Below are positions 24,136 to 35,496 of a stretch of DNA of 64,000 nucleotides, piece by piece. Origin of the DNA: Deltaproteobacteria bacterium (GTDB lineage Bacteria; Myxococcota; JACRCW01). Position numbers and translations under genes: made by a program. Below the pieces are notes generated by a model. It was not told the origin of the DNA, made no database searches, and saw nothing but the letters and a program-made list of their open reading frames with translations. The stretch is taken from the NCBI GenBank assembly GCA_016218805.1, contig JACRCW010000065.1, positions 1-64,000 of the forward strand, written 5' to 3'. Numbering within the stretch: position 1 is the first letter of the stretch; the number at the start of each line of letters is the position of its first letter.

Positions 24136-25026
24136 ATGAGCACCGTGACCCGCAGCCAATTCCAGAACGCCCTCCAGAACGGCGTGGACCTCGCCAACCC
24201 GTCGCTGTCGCAGGGCTTGCAGGGCACGGGCGTGACCACGCAGGACCTCAAGAAGCTGGATGCGGACGGGGACGGCAAGCTGGCCGGGGCGGAGGTGGAC
24301 AAGGCCTTCAAGCTGGTTGATGACTTTGACCGCAACGGCAGCGGCCGCAGCTTCAACAACAGCGGCACCGCCGGCCAGGTCTTCAGCGCGCTCAAGGCGG
24401 GAGTGGCCCAGGGTGCCGCTCCCGTGGCCCGCCAGGGAAACACGCCGTCCGCGGACGCCGTCGCCACGGCGGCGGCGGACCGCGCGGCCAAGGACTCGTC
24501 CGGGTACGCCTGGAACAACGCGCCCACCAGCCCCAACCGCAACCTGTCCGGCAACAAGATCCCCGGCCAGACCCGCCCCTCCTGGCTGGAGAACAACAAC
24601 AAGTGCAATCAGTTTGTGGGTGACTCGCTCACCCAGGCCGGCTTCAAGATGCCCGCCTACAAGATGACGGACGGCACGGAGCACTACGTGAATGCGGAGA
24701 AGCTCCCCACCTACAACAAGCACTTTGACCGCATCACGGACCCCGCCAACATCAAGCCCGGAGACGTGTTTGTGCTGGACTACCCGGGCTCCGGCGAATC
24801 CACCGCCCACACCGAGGTCATCACCGGCTACGACCCGGCCACCGGCAACATGAAGACCACCGGCGCCCACGGCGACGGCGCATACGAGCGCGACCGCGGT
24901 GCCTGGCTCAACGACATGACCTACAACGCCGCGGGCAAGCACTGGGAGGATGCATCCGGCAACAAGCTGTACATCCTGCGTCCCAAGATGGCGCAGCCGC
25001 CCTACACCGCACCCATCCGCGGCTGA
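24136..25026 (+). CDS. EF-hand + cysteine-peptidase/amidase-like protein (putative effector)
   Basis: 296 residues, no signal peptide. N-terminal EF-hand loops: DADGDGKLAGAE and DRNGSG near residues 50-75. The C-terminal domain has NKCNQFVGDSLTQAGF (a Cys-centred helix as in CHAP/NlpC-P60 amidases), IKPGDVFVLD, and TAHTEVITGYD with the candidate His. This Cys-His layout fits peptidoglycan amidases or peptidases. A Ca-binding leader plus a CHAP-like module and no Sec signal is common for exported effectors, but that route is inference. Confidence 0.65.
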   Translation: MSTVTRSQFQNALQNGVDLANPSLSQGLQGTGVTTQDLKKLDADGDGKLAGAEVDKAFKLVDDFDRNGSGRSFNNSGTAGQVFSALKAGVAQGAAPVARQGNTPSADAVATAAADRAAKDSSGYAWNNAPTSPNRNLSGNKIPGQTRPSWLENNNKCNQFVGDSLTQAGFKMPAYKMTDGTEHYVNAEKLPTYNKHFDRITDPANIKPGDVFVLDYPGSGESTAHTEVITGYDPATGNMKTTGAHGDGAYERDRGAWLNDMTYNAAGKHWEDASGNKLYILRPKMAQPPYTAPIRG

Positions 25027-25226
25027 CAAGTCCGCCCCTGCCGCGCGGGCTCCCCGGCCTGATCGCGCGGACGCATCCAACCCACCGTAAACACTGGAGC
25101 ATTGGCAACCCGTAGGATGCGGACGCACCAACTGGGCCGCGCCTGCCGATTGTTCATTCCAAGGACACGTGCCAGCGTTGCTGGCCTTGGCGGGGGCGGG
25201 CCCCGCCCTGCGTATCGGAGGAACAC

Positions 25227-26357
25227 ATGGCCATCACCAACACCGGCGGCGTGGACAGGATGCTTCAGAGCCTCGGGCTCAACCCCGCGTTTGCCGACCA
25301 GCTCCAGCAGGCCATGTCCGTCAACAAGCGCGACCCCGCGCAGGTTGGCCAGCTCCTGTACACCATGTACGCGAGCCTCAACCTCCCCACGAACTTCAAC
25401 GACAACGGCGGCGCCATCCCCCCGCGCGGCTTCGTGCCCCGCCCCGTTGACTACGCCATGCTCGCCATCGGCGGCCCCAATGCGCTGCCGCCCATTGGCA
25501 ACGGCTTTGGCGGCATGAACGCGGAAGGCGCGCTGGGCAACAGCCAACTGGGCTATTCGCTCCAGGTGGCCATGCTGCGCTCCCCGGAGTTCCGCCAGTC
25601 CCTGGAGAAGGCCCTGGGCGGCATCCTGCTTCCAAGCGGCAACCAGGCCGGCGCGCTGGACGTGTGGAAGCCCCAGCAGCAGCGCGTGGGCGTGCAGATG
25701 CGCCAGGCGCAGCAGCAGGGCTACATCGGCGGCAGCTTTGTGGCCACGTTCTCCTCCATGAGCATCCCCATGCAGGGCAATCCCATGGCGGCCGGCGGCC
25801 CCACGGGCTCCATCCTGCGCGGCCTGCAGGCCATGGAGGCCAACATCGTGTCCAGCGCCAAGGGCCTGACGGGCAACCCGGGCATGGAGAGCATGGCCAA
25901 CCAGCTCGGCATCAACATGCAGAACGCCTCGTTCGAGGACATCCTGTTCCTGTCCATGATGAGCTACTCGACCAAGAAGGAGAAAGAGATCTCCGGCAAG
26001 GTCAATGAGCTGGCCGGCGGTCAGCAGGCGCAGACCGCGCCCACGGACGGCGGCTTCGGCGGGCTGTTTGGCCTGGGCGGCGGGACCACGGCGCAGGGCC
26101 TGGGCATCCAGGGCGTGCAGACCGTGAACCCGCTGGCGCAGCTGTTTGGCGCCGGCAACGTGCAGGGCCAGGGCGGCCAGGTGGTGGACGGCCAGGGCAA
26201 CGTGGTGGGTGACCCCAACAAGATGTCCGACACCATGAAGCAGCAGATGATGCAGAAGATGATGGGCGACCTGCAGAAGATGTACGAAATGCTGTCCAAC
26301 ATGATCAAGACCATGCACGACATGCAGATGACGCCGATTCGCAACCTGCGCGGCTGA
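25227..26357 (+). CDS. Gln/Gly-rich protein of unknown function
   Basis: 376 residues, unusual composition rich in Gln, Gly, Asn and Met with no signal peptide. Ends in a Met/Lys helix (MKQQMMQKMMGDLQKMYEML) and includes NASFEDILFLSMMSYSTKKEKEI, which recalls helical segments of type-III-like needle/translocator proteins; homology is not established. GGAGG ribosome site before the ATG. A 200-bp gap separates it from the EF-hand gene upstream. Confidence 0.6.
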   Translation: MAITNTGGVDRMLQSLGLNPAFADQLQQAMSVNKRDPAQVGQLLYTMYASLNLPTNFNDNGGAIPPRGFVPRPVDYAMLAIGGPNALPPIGNGFGGMNAEGALGNSQLGYSLQVAMLRSPEFRQSLEKALGGILLPSGNQAGALDVWKPQQQRVGVQMRQAQQQGYIGGSFVATFSSMSIPMQGNPMAAGGPTGSILRGLQAMEANIVSSAKGLTGNPGMESMANQLGINMQNASFEDILFLSMMSYSTKKEKEISGKVNELAGGQQAQTAPTDGGFGGLFGLGGGTTAQGLGIQGVQTVNPLAQLFGAGNVQGQGGQVVDGQGNVVGDPNKMSDTMKQQMMQKMMGDLQKMYEMLSNMIKTMHDMQMTPIRNLRG

Positions 26358-26444
26358 TTCCTTCCCACGCCAACGCCTCCGCGGGCCGCCGGACTTCCTT
26401 GAAGCCGCGCGGCCCGTGGTGTTTCCGCCTCCCGGGAGGTCCTG

Positions 26445-26867
26445 ATGAACGCGTTTGTCTTCTCGCTGCTGTTGCTGGCCGCGCCCGCCGGGGGTCCGGT
26501 GCTCGTTGTCACCGGGAGCGGGGTGGCGCCGCTGCCGGTGGCGGCCGGCAAGGGAACGGTGAAGATTCTCCTGGAGCAGGCCACCGGCGCGCCGGTGTCG
26601 CTGTCGGAAATGGTGCTGCAGCCGGGCGCAGTGGTGCCGGAGCACGCGCACGAAGGCGCCGCGGAGATTCTCTACGTGGTGGATGGCGCGCTGGACGTCA
26701 CCAGCGGCGGGAAGACCACGCGCGCTGCGGCCGGCGACGCGGTGCACGTGCCGCCCGGCGTGAAGCACCAGGCGGTGGTGCCACCGGGCAAACCCGTCCG
26801 GTTGGTGCAGGTCTATTCGCCTCCGGGGCCCGAGCAGCGCTTCCGCCCGGCCGCCGCGCCAAGATGA
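26445..26867 (+). CDS. Secreted cupin-fold protein
   Basis: 140 residues. Signal peptide (FVFSLLLLAAPAGG), then a single cupin_2 domain with the first motif PGAVVPEHAHEGAAEILYVVDG (His ligands in EHAHE) and the second GDAVHVPPGVKHQAVVP. A small periplasmic cupin next to the copper ATPase gene could bind a metal or small ligand; the link to copper is only positional. The convergent copA gene ends 13 bp away. Confidence 0.75.
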   Translation: MNAFVFSLLLLAAPAGGPVLVVTGSGVAPLPVAAGKGTVKILLEQATGAPVSLSEMVLQPGAVVPEHAHEGAAEILYVVDGALDVTSGGKTTRAAAGDAVHVPPGVKHQAVVPPGKPVRLVQVYSPPGPEQRFRPAAAPR

Positions 26868-26880
26868 ACGGCTCACCCGC

Positions 26881-29286
26881 TCACAGCTTCACGCGCCGCA
26901 GCCGCAGGCTGTTGAGCACCACACTCACCGACGAGAACGCCATCGCCGCGCTGGCCAGCATGGGGCCGCCCAGGCTTGCCAGCAGCCCCGCCGCCGCCAC
27001 GGGGATGCACAGCACGTTGTACCCAAATGCCCACCACAGGTTCTGCCGGATGATTCTCAGCGTGGCGCGGGACAACGCCACCGCGTCTGCCACCGCCGTC
27101 AGCGACGGGCGCAGCAGCGTGACACCCGCGGTCTCCTTGGCCACGTCGGCCCCCGCGCCCATGGCCAGCCCCACGTCCGCGGCCGCCAGCGCGGGCGCGT
27201 CGTTCACGCCGTCGCCCACCATGCCCACCACGTGACCGTGCGCGTGCAGCGTGGCCACCTCCGCCGCCTTGTCCGCCGGCAGTGCGCCCGCCCGCCATTC
27301 CCCGTCGGACAGGCCCAGCTCACGCGCCACGGCGCGCGCCACCTCCGGCCGGTCCCCCGTCACCATCCGCGGTGATATGCCCAGCGCCCGTAGCCGCCCC
27401 AGCGCCTCACGCGAATCCGCGCGCAGCACGTCCTTGACGGCCAGCGCGCCCACCAGCGTCCCGTTGCGCGTCACGTAGACTGCCGTGGCGCCGTCCTCCA
27501 CGGCGGGCGCGGCCACCGCCTCCACGAATCCCGCGCTTCCCACCCGCACCACCGCGTCGCCCGTGCGGCCGCTCATGCCGCGGCCGGGCTCGTTGCGGAC
27601 GTCCGTGGCCGCGGGCACCGGCACGCCCAGCGCGCGCGCGTGGCGCACCACGGCTTCGGCAATGGGGTGCGTACCGTGGGCCTCCACCGCCGCGGCCAGC
27701 GAAACAACATCGTGGACGGTGGTTCCGTTGATCGGGTGCACGCCGGTCACTTCCGGGTGCCCCGCTGTGAGCGTGCCTGTCTTGTCCAGCACCATCGCGG
27801 TGAGCGCGCCGGCACGCTCCAGGCTCGCTGCGTCGCGCACCAGGATGCCCATGTGCGCGGCCCGGCCGGTGCCCACCATGATGCCCGTGGGCGTGGCCAG
27901 CCCCAGCGCGCACGGGCAGGCAATCACCAGCACGCTGACGGCGTGCACCAACGCGGTGGCCGCACTGCCGCCCCACGCCCACCAGCCCAGGAACGTCAGC
28001 AGCGCAATCCCCAGCACCACCGGCACAAACACCCCGCTCACCCGGTCCGCCAGCCGCTGCACCGGGCTCTTGGACGCCTGCGCGTCCTCCACCAGCCGGA
28101 TGATCTGCGCCAGCACGGTCTCCGCGCCCACGCGCGCCGCCGTCACCACCAGCGATCCGCCGCCGTTCACCGTGCCGGCGCTCACCTTGTCGCCACCCGC
28201 CTTGCGCACCGGCATGCTCTCGCCGGTGAGCAGGCTCTCGTCGATCTCGCTCTCTCCCTCGGTCACCGTGCCGTCCACCGGGACCTTTTCGCCCGGGCGC
28301 ACGCGCACCCCTTCCCCCACCGTCACACTGGCTGCCGGCACCTCCTGCTCCACACCGCCGCGGATCACGCGCGCCAGCTGCGGGCGCAGGTCCATCAGGG
28401 ACCGGATGGCGCGCGCCGCCGCGTGCCGCGCGCGCTCCTCCAGAAAGCGCCCGAACAGGATCAGCGTGACAATGACCGCCGAGGTCTCAAAGTACAGGTG
28501 CCCGTGCGCGCCCGTGGACACCTGCCACACGGAGAAGAAGTACGCGGCGGCGCTGCCAACCGCCACCAGCGTGTCCATGCCCGCCTGGAGGTGCCGCGCC
28601 TGCCGCAGCGACGTGGCAAAGAACCCGCGGCCAAACCAGAACGTGACCACCGTGGCCAGCGCCCACTCCATCAGCCCGCTGCCCGGGAAATGCAGCCCCG
28701 CCATGGACAGCACAAACACCGGCGCCGTGAACACCGCCGCACCCACCAGCCGGCGCCGCGCCATGCGCGTCTGGTCGGCCTCGCGTGCCTCCATGGATGC
28801 GGATGCGCCCGCGTCGTGGGTCACCGTCGCGGGAACCGGTGCCGCCTGGGGCTCCACGCCGTAGCCCGCCTCCGCCACCGCCGCGGCCAGCGCCGCGCGC
28901 GTGACGGCCCCGCCCACCCGCACCCGTGCCGCGCGCGTGGCCAGGTTCACGCTGGCCGCCTCCACGCCAGGGACGGACGCCAGCGCTTTTTCCACGTGCC
29001 GCACGCAGGCCGCGCACGTCATGCCCGTGATGGACAGGTCCAGCTCGCGCGGCGGATCGTCGTCGGGGAGCGGCGTGTAGCCCGCCTCGCGCACCGCTTC
29101 CTCCAGCGCCGCCACCGTCACGGACCCCGCGCCGTGCACCCGCGCCTTGCGCGTGGCCAGGTTGACGCTGGCTTCCGTCACGCCCGGCACCGCGCGCAGC
29201 GCCTTTTCCACGTGCGCCACGCAGGATGCGCACGTCATTCCATCCACCTGCATGGTCCGGGAAACCTGTGGGGTGCCGTCAGTCAT
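26881..29286 (-). CDS. copA: Copper-translocating P-type ATPase CopA
   Basis: 801 residues. Two N-terminal heavy-metal domains with GMTCASC (about 16) and GMTCAAC (about 93), eight expected membrane helices, the transmembrane CPC motif CPCALG near 457, phosphorylation site DKTGTLT near 500, THPI near 539 and GDGVNDAP near 690. CPC in helix 6 with a CopA-like C-terminal YN helix ([16 protein letters not shown]) indicates Cu(I) export across the inner membrane. No CopZ chaperone or CueR regulator is visible next to it. The upstream AlgH-like gene is on the same strand, 69 bp away. Confidence 0.93.
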   Translation of the reverse strand: MTDGTPQVSRTMQVDGMTCASCVAHVEKALRAVPGVTEASVNLATRKARVHGAGSVTVAALEEAVREAGYTPLPDDDPPRELDLSITGMTCAACVRHVEKALASVPGVEAASVNLATRAARVRVGGAVTRAALAAAVAEAGYGVEPQAAPVPATVTHDAGASASMEAREADQTRMARRRLVGAAVFTAPVFVLSMAGLHFPGSGLMEWALATVVTFWFGRGFFATSLRQARHLQAGMDTLVAVGSAAAYFFSVWQVSTGAHGHLYFETSAVIVTLILFGRFLEERARHAAARAIRSLMDLRPQLARVIRGGVEQEVPAASVTVGEGVRVRPGEKVPVDGTVTEGESEIDESLLTGESMPVRKAGGDKVSAGTVNGGGSLVVTAARVGAETVLAQIIRLVEDAQASKSPVQRLADRVSGVFVPVVLGIALLTFLGWWAWGGSAATALVHAVSVLVIACPCALGLATPTGIMVGTGRAAHMGILVRDAASLERAGALTAMVLDKTGTLTAGHPEVTGVHPINGTTVHDVVSLAAAVEAHGTHPIAEAVVRHARALGVPVPAATDVRNEPGRGMSGRTGDAVVRVGSAGFVEAVAAPAVEDGATAVYVTRNGTLVGALAVKDVLRADSREALGRLRALGISPRMVTGDRPEVARAVARELGLSDGEWRAGALPADKAAEVATLHAHGHVVGMVGDGVNDAPALAAADVGLAMGAGADVAKETAGVTLLRPSLTAVADAVALSRATLRIIRQNLWWAFGYNVLCIPVAAAGLLASLGGPMLASAAMAFSSVSVVLNSLRLRRVKL

Positions 29287-29355
29287 GGGCCAGCAACATG
29301 GTTGCGCAGGTGGCGGTCGGCAAGGGTGCGGCCAGTTTGTCGTCGGGAGGACAGC

Positions 29356-29925
29356 TCAGGCGCGGGCGCCGCCGGGGACGTGCATGAACGCCATGGGGGA
29401 CACGCCCAGGCGCCGGTACGCGTCTTCCCAGCGCTGTTCCAGGGCCACGTCCCACAGGATGGCCGGGTCAAAGTCCGCGTACAGCCAGCTCCCGCGCTGG
29501 ATCTCCGTCCCCAGCTGGCCGGGGCCCCAGCCCGCGTAGCCCAGCAGCAGCTCAAAGCGCCCCTTGAGTTCGCCGCGCGCCGCCGCGGTGAGCACGTCCT
29601 TGGAGGGTGACAGGCTCAGGCTGGGCGTCACCTCCACGCCGGAGCCCATGGGCTGGTTGGCCGCGTGCTCGTACAGCACAAACCCCGTGGTCCCGCTCAC
29701 CGGCCCGCCGGACAGCACCGGCCGGTCACCCGTCAGCGGTTCAATCTCCAGCTCCTTGAGCAGCGTGTGCAGGCTCAGGCTGCTCTTGCGGTTCACCACA
29801 AACCCCAGCGACCCGTTGTCGTCGTGCAGCGCCATCAGCACCAGCGTGTGGTCAAAGTTGGGGTCACCCATGGGCGGTGGCGCCACCAGGAATCCGGGGA
29901 CCAGCTTGTCGTTCACGCCCGTCAT
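29356..29925 (-). CDS. YqgE/AlgH family protein
   Basis: 189 residues, standard for UPF0301 (YqgE/AlgH): GFLVAPPPMGDPNFDHTLVL, GSLGFVVNRKS, SGGPVSGTTGFVLYEHA, LLGYAGWGPGQLGTEIQRGSWL. Function unresolved, linked in some bacteria to alginate or redox regulation. Ends 69 bp upstream of copA on the same strand. Confidence 0.92.
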   Translation of the reverse strand: MTGVNDKLVPGFLVAPPPMGDPNFDHTLVLMALHDDNGSLGFVVNRKSSLSLHTLLKELEIEPLTGDRPVLSGGPVSGTTGFVLYEHAANQPMGSGVEVTPSLSLSPSKDVLTAAARGELKGRFELLLGYAGWGPGQLGTEIQRGSWLYADFDPAILWDVALEQRWEDAYRRLGVSPMAFMHVPGGARA

Positions 29926-30011
29926 GGCCTCATCCTAGCGGGCGTTGTGACGCCCTCCAACCCTCGTCGACAAGGCGGCGCGTGCGCCGCGTCACGCGGC
30001 CACCGGATGCG

Positions 30012-30785
30012 TCAGAGCAGCGTGACTTCCAGCTTGCGGTTGGCCACCAGCGCCTGGCCCGCCGGGATGGCCTGGAACCCCGGCGGCGTGCCCTGCCCGC
30101 CCAGCAGCAGCACGCCCCGGAAGCGGCGGTGGCTCTCGCGCAGCGGGAAGCTGTCCAGCGCGTGGCGGTCCATGGCGCAGCGCTGGCAGGCCAGGATGCC
30201 TTCGCGCAGGTTGTAGGACATGCCCGCACCGTTGTGCGCGCCGGCAATGAACCGCCCGTTGGAGACCATCACCACCACGCGCAGCGCACCAAACACGTCC
30301 AGCAGCCGCGCCAGCGCCGTCCCAACCACCCGCGGCGCCAGGTTGGCGTCCTCCAGCGGGTGCCGCTCCTCCACCAGGTTGGCCAGCAGGCGGTGGAACG
30401 CGGCTTCGGAGACGTGCTCGCCGGACATGTTGCGGCGCAGGAAGTCCGGCAGTCCGCGCAACAGCTCATCCCGCAGGGACTCCGGCCCGCCGCCCACCAT
30501 GGCAAACGACCACGCGCGGAACTTGTACGGCCCGCCGTCATCCGCGCCGTGGAAGTTGGACAGGAAGGTGCTGGTCCGCACCGGACCCACCAGGTCTTCC
30601 AGCGTGGTGCCCGCCGCCACGGGACTGGGCCTGAGGTTCAACAGCAGCCGGTCGTCCACGTAGTGCGCCAGGCCAAAGCCCGCCGCGTTGTCCGGCGCTT
30701 TCAGCGTGCCCTTCAGTTCGTGCAGGGCGCACGAAACCCGCTCTGGCTCGTTGGCGATGTAGCCCAGTGCGGAACACGTGCTCAT
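30012..30785 (-). CDS. Class II glutamine amidotransferase-like protein
   Basis: 257 residues. The fold pattern (N-terminal ALGYIANEPERVSCALHELK, DNAAGFGLAHYVDD, then FRAWSFAMVGGG and HRFRGVLLLGGQG-type strands) resembles YafJ/EgtC-type Ntn-hydrolase amidotransferases. In active members Cys is residue 2 and becomes the N terminus; here the start is MSTC, so the candidate nucleophile is Cys4. Either a short propeptide is removed or the enzyme is inactive. ATG at 30785 is the only sensible start. Confidence 0.6.
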   Translation of the reverse strand: MSTCSALGYIANEPERVSCALHELKGTLKAPDNAAGFGLAHYVDDRLLLNLRPSPVAAGTTLEDLVGPVRTSTFLSNFHGADDGGPYKFRAWSFAMVGGGPESLRDELLRGLPDFLRRNMSGEHVSEAAFHRLLANLVEERHPLEDANLAPRVVGTALARLLDVFGALRVVVMVSNGRFIAGAHNGAGMSYNLREGILACQRCAMDRHALDSFPLRESHRRFRGVLLLGGQGTPPGFQAIPAGQALVANRKLEVTLL

Positions 30786-31030
30786 ACTTGCAATGGTAGG
30801 GATGCGCCGCCTCCGCTGCAAGGACGGCCGCCGAGGGGTGCACACCGCTTTGCCAGCGTGTCAGGGCGTGGCCTAGCATCGCCGCGCCCACCCTCGCCCA
30901 CCCCGGTCTACGCCGCGCAGGCGGCTCCGTGGACGGTTGGCGGCGGTGTGGCAGGAACACGGCACCAGGCCCACGCGGCCGGAAACCAGCGGGGATGTCG
31001 GGCGCGCGCGGCGCCGGGGAGTGACGGGAA

Positions 31031-32638
<1,608 letters not shown>

Positions 32639-32673
32639 CTTCCCAAGCACACCCCGGGTAACCCACCACCGCC

Positions 32674-33219
32674 ATGGCCGACTACACCGAACCGCAATTC
32701 TGGCCCGTCCTCAAGCAGCTCGCGCAGAACATTGACGGGATGGATTACTACCAGATCCTCAACCTGGCCCAGGACGCCACGCCTGCGGACATCAAGGGCA
32801 GCTACTACGGCCAGAGCCGGTCCCTGCACCCGGACAAGTTCTACCACCTGGACGACGGCAGCCTGAAAGACGCGGTGCATAAGATCTACAAACGCGTCAC
32901 TGAGGCGTACAACGTCCTGCGCGACGACCGGAAGCGCAAGGTGTACACCGCCAACATCAACGGGCCGTCCCGCGCCACCAAGCTGCGCTTTGACGAGGCC
33001 ACCCAGGAGCAGGCCAAGGAGCAGGAGAAGCAGGAGAAGGAGGTCACCACCAACCCCAAGGCCAAGCCGCTGTATCTCAAGGCGGTGCAGCAGATGAACG
33101 CGGGGAACTGGGAGGGCGCGTTCAAGGACCTGCAGACCGCGGTCATGTTTGACGGCGGCAATGAGAAGCTCAAGGCGCTCAAGGACGAGGTGGACAAGCG
33201 CCGCAAGGAGAAGAAGTGA
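32674..33219 (+). CDS. J-domain protein with TPR-like tail
   Basis: 181 residues. J domain at about 23-90 with the HPD motif in SLHPDKFYHL and the helices DYYQILNLAQDATPADIK and AYNVLRDDRKRKVYT, then a charged Gln/Glu/Lys linker (about 110-125) and a final TPR-like helix pair (LYLKAVQQMNAGNWEGAFKDLQ). The tail is the TPR-type found in myxobacterial DnaJ-like proteins, not a zinc finger. Located 35 bp after the lidless Hsp70, it is the likely partner that stimulates its ATPase. Confidence 0.85.
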   Translation: MADYTEPQFWPVLKQLAQNIDGMDYYQILNLAQDATPADIKGSYYGQSRSLHPDKFYHLDDGSLKDAVHKIYKRVTEAYNVLRDDRKRKVYTANINGPSRATKLRFDEATQEQAKEQEKQEKEVTTNPKAKPLYLKAVQQMNAGNWEGAFKDLQTAVMFDGGNEKLKALKDEVDKRRKEKK

Positions 33220-33261
33220 CGTGACAGGGCCGCACCGCGCCGCGCGTGGGAGGCTCCCGCC

Positions 33262-35442
33262 ATGATGCTGGAGCCGTTTGGCCGCTACATGCTCGTCGAA
33301 AAGATCGCCAAGGGCGGCATGGCCGAGGTGTTCCGCGCCGCACAGGTGGGCAGCGCCGGCTTTGCCAAGATGGTGGCCATCAAGCGCATCCTCCCGCACC
33401 TGGCGGAGGAACCCGCGTTCGTCACCATGCTGGTGGACGAAGCCAAGATCGCCGCCACGCTCATCCACCCCAACATCCTGCAGGTGCTGGACCTGGGCGA
33501 GCACAAGGGCCAGCACTTCATCACCATGGAATTTGTGGTGGGCCGCTCCATGGACGCGGTGCTGGCCACCGCGGCCAAGGCCGGCGTGCGCCTGCCGCAT
33601 GACTTCGCCGTCCACGTGGTCATGCTGGCGCTACAAGGGCTCGCGTTCGCGCACGAAAAGACCGACAGCTTTGGCAAGCCTGCGCACATCATCCACCGCG
33701 ACGTGTCACCCCACAACATCATGGTGGGCTTTGACGGCAGCGTGAAGCTGGCGGACTTTGGCATTGCGCGCGCGGCGGAGCGCAACACGCACACGCTGAC
33801 CGGCACCATCAAGGGCAAGCCCGGCTACATGAGCCCGGAGCAGGTGCAGGGCGAGCACATTGACCAGCGGCTGGACATCTACGCCATGGGCGTGGTGCTG
33901 CATGAATGCCTGGCCATGAAGCGCATGCGGCGCGCCAACTCGGACGTGCAGATCCTCATGGCGGTGGCGTCGGGCGAGTACCCCAAGTTTGAGGACCAGG
34001 GCATCCAGGTTCCGCCCGTGCTGTCCGCCGCCGTGTACAAAGCGCTGGCCCCGCGGCCGGCAGACCGCTGGCAGGGCGCGCGGCAGTTCATTGCCGCGCT
34101 GGAGGACGTCAACCGCGAACAGGGCTGGCACTGCACGCAGAGCCAGGTGGCCGGCATCATGGCGCGCCTGTTCCCCGCGGAGATTGAGAAGGAGCGCGAC
34201 GCGCAGGTGGAGTTTGCGCGCGTGATCAAGGAGCCGCCCGAGCCCGACGGGGTGAGCGTGATCCTGTCCGAGCCCAGCCAGGTGCTGCCGGGCGTGCACA
34301 CGCCGTCGCGGCCGTCCGTCTCCGGCGCGCGCACGGTGGCGCCGCCCACCCCCGCGCCGCCGCCCGCCGCCCGCCCCGCAGAACACGCCGCCTCCGCGCC
34401 GGTGCCGCCGCCCCCCGTTGCCAGCGACGAGCTGCCGACGACCGTCACGCCGCGCGGCCTGCCCAGCCTGGTGTCCGTGCCGGCCATGGCGCCCGTGGTG
34501 CAGCCTGCTCCGTTCATCCCGCCGCCCACGGACACCGCCCTGCGGGACCGTTCCGCGCGCGGGGGCGGGGGGATCGTGCTCGCCAGCGTGATGGCGGTCT
34601 GCGGGCTGGGCGCCGGCGCCTGGTTCTTCACGCGCCCCACGCCCGCGCCGCTTCCCCTGCCCGTTGCCACGCCCGCTCCGGTGGCCGCGGTGGGCGGACC
34701 GCTGGTGGTGGAGACGGACCCCGCGGGGGCCGCGGTCACCATTGATGGAAAGGCGCGCGAGGGGCGCACGCCCCTGGTGATCTCTGACCTCAGCCCGGGT
34801 GATCACGTGGTGGTGGCCGCGCTGGCCGGTGCGCGCGCGGAGCAACGCGAGACGGTGGCGCTGGCGGCGGGGACGGCGGCCACGGTGCGGCTGCGCTTTG
34901 AGCTGGCCGCGGTGACGGTGCGCGTGACCACGCAGCCTCCCGGGGCGCGCGTGACGCTGGACGGGCGCGCGCTGGGCACCAGCCCGCTGGAGGTGGAGGT
35001 GGATGCCCGGGCCGGCGGGACGCTGCGCGCGGAGGCGGTGGGGCACTCCCCGGCGGAGCGTCCGCTGGCGGCCGGCGCGGTGCCCTCCACGGCGGAGCTG
35101 GTGCTGCAACCGTTGCCCGTGGCCGCACCGGCGGAGAAGCCGGCCAAAAAGGGCGGCACGCGCAAGACGGAGCCGGTGCGTCGCCCCGGGAAGGAGCCCG
35201 CCGCGGTGGCGCCGGCGGCGGCGGACACCACGCCCGCCAAGCTGACCCTGACGTCCAAGCCGTGGGGCAACGTGTTCCTGGACGGGAAGGACACGGGAAA
35301 GTTCACGCCGGCGCTGGGCCTGTCCGTGCCGCCGGGGAAGCACACCATCAAGCTGGTGAACCCGGAGGAGGGCATCTCTGCCACCTTCACCGTCGACCTC
35401 AAGCCCGGAGAGGAAGCCAGCTTTTCGCGGGAGCTGAAGTGA
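33262..35442 (+). CDS. Ser/Thr protein kinase with PEGA domains
   Basis: 726 residues. Hanks-type kinase domain (about 7-285): GGMAEVF in the Gly loop, AIKRIL Lys, HRDVSPHN near 145, DFGIARAAE, GYMSPEQ. A Pro/Ala linker (about 330-425), one transmembrane segment near 435-460, and three PEGA-type repeats outside (PLVVETDPAGAAVTIDG, VRVTTQPPGARVTLDG, LTLTSKPWGNVFLDG). Such kinases sense envelope or periplasmic signals in myxobacteria. It follows the Hsp70/J-domain pair by 42 bp, so kinase and chaperones probably form one response unit. Confidence 0.9.
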   Translation: MMLEPFGRYMLVEKIAKGGMAEVFRAAQVGSAGFAKMVAIKRILPHLAEEPAFVTMLVDEAKIAATLIHPNILQVLDLGEHKGQHFITMEFVVGRSMDAVLATAAKAGVRLPHDFAVHVVMLALQGLAFAHEKTDSFGKPAHIIHRDVSPHNIMVGFDGSVKLADFGIARAAERNTHTLTGTIKGKPGYMSPEQVQGEHIDQRLDIYAMGVVLHECLAMKRMRRANSDVQILMAVASGEYPKFEDQGIQVPPVLSAAVYKALAPRPADRWQGARQFIAALEDVNREQGWHCTQSQVAGIMARLFPAEIEKERDAQVEFARVIKEPPEPDGVSVILSEPSQVLPGVHTPSRPSVSGARTVAPPTPAPPPAARPAEHAASAPVPPPPVASDELPTTVTPRGLPSLVSVPAMAPVVQPAPFIPPPTDTALRDRSARGGGGIVLASVMAVCGLGAGAWFFTRPTPAPLPLPVATPAPVAAVGGPLVVETDPAGAAVTIDGKAREGRTPLVISDLSPGDHVVVAALAGARAEQRETVALAAGTAATVRLRFELAAVTVRVTTQPPGARVTLDGRALGTSPLEVEVDARAGGTLRAEAVGHSPAERPLAAGAVPSTAELVLQPLPVAAPAEKPAKKGGTRKTEPVRRPGKEPAAVAPAAADTTPAKLTLTSKPWGNVFLDGKDTGKFTPALGLSVPPGKHTIKLVNPEEGISATFTVDLKPGEEASFSRELK

Positions 35443-35496
35443 CCGCGCCCCTGGTCCTGCTCTAGAGGACCGCCGGGGCAAACGGGCCGGACGGAC

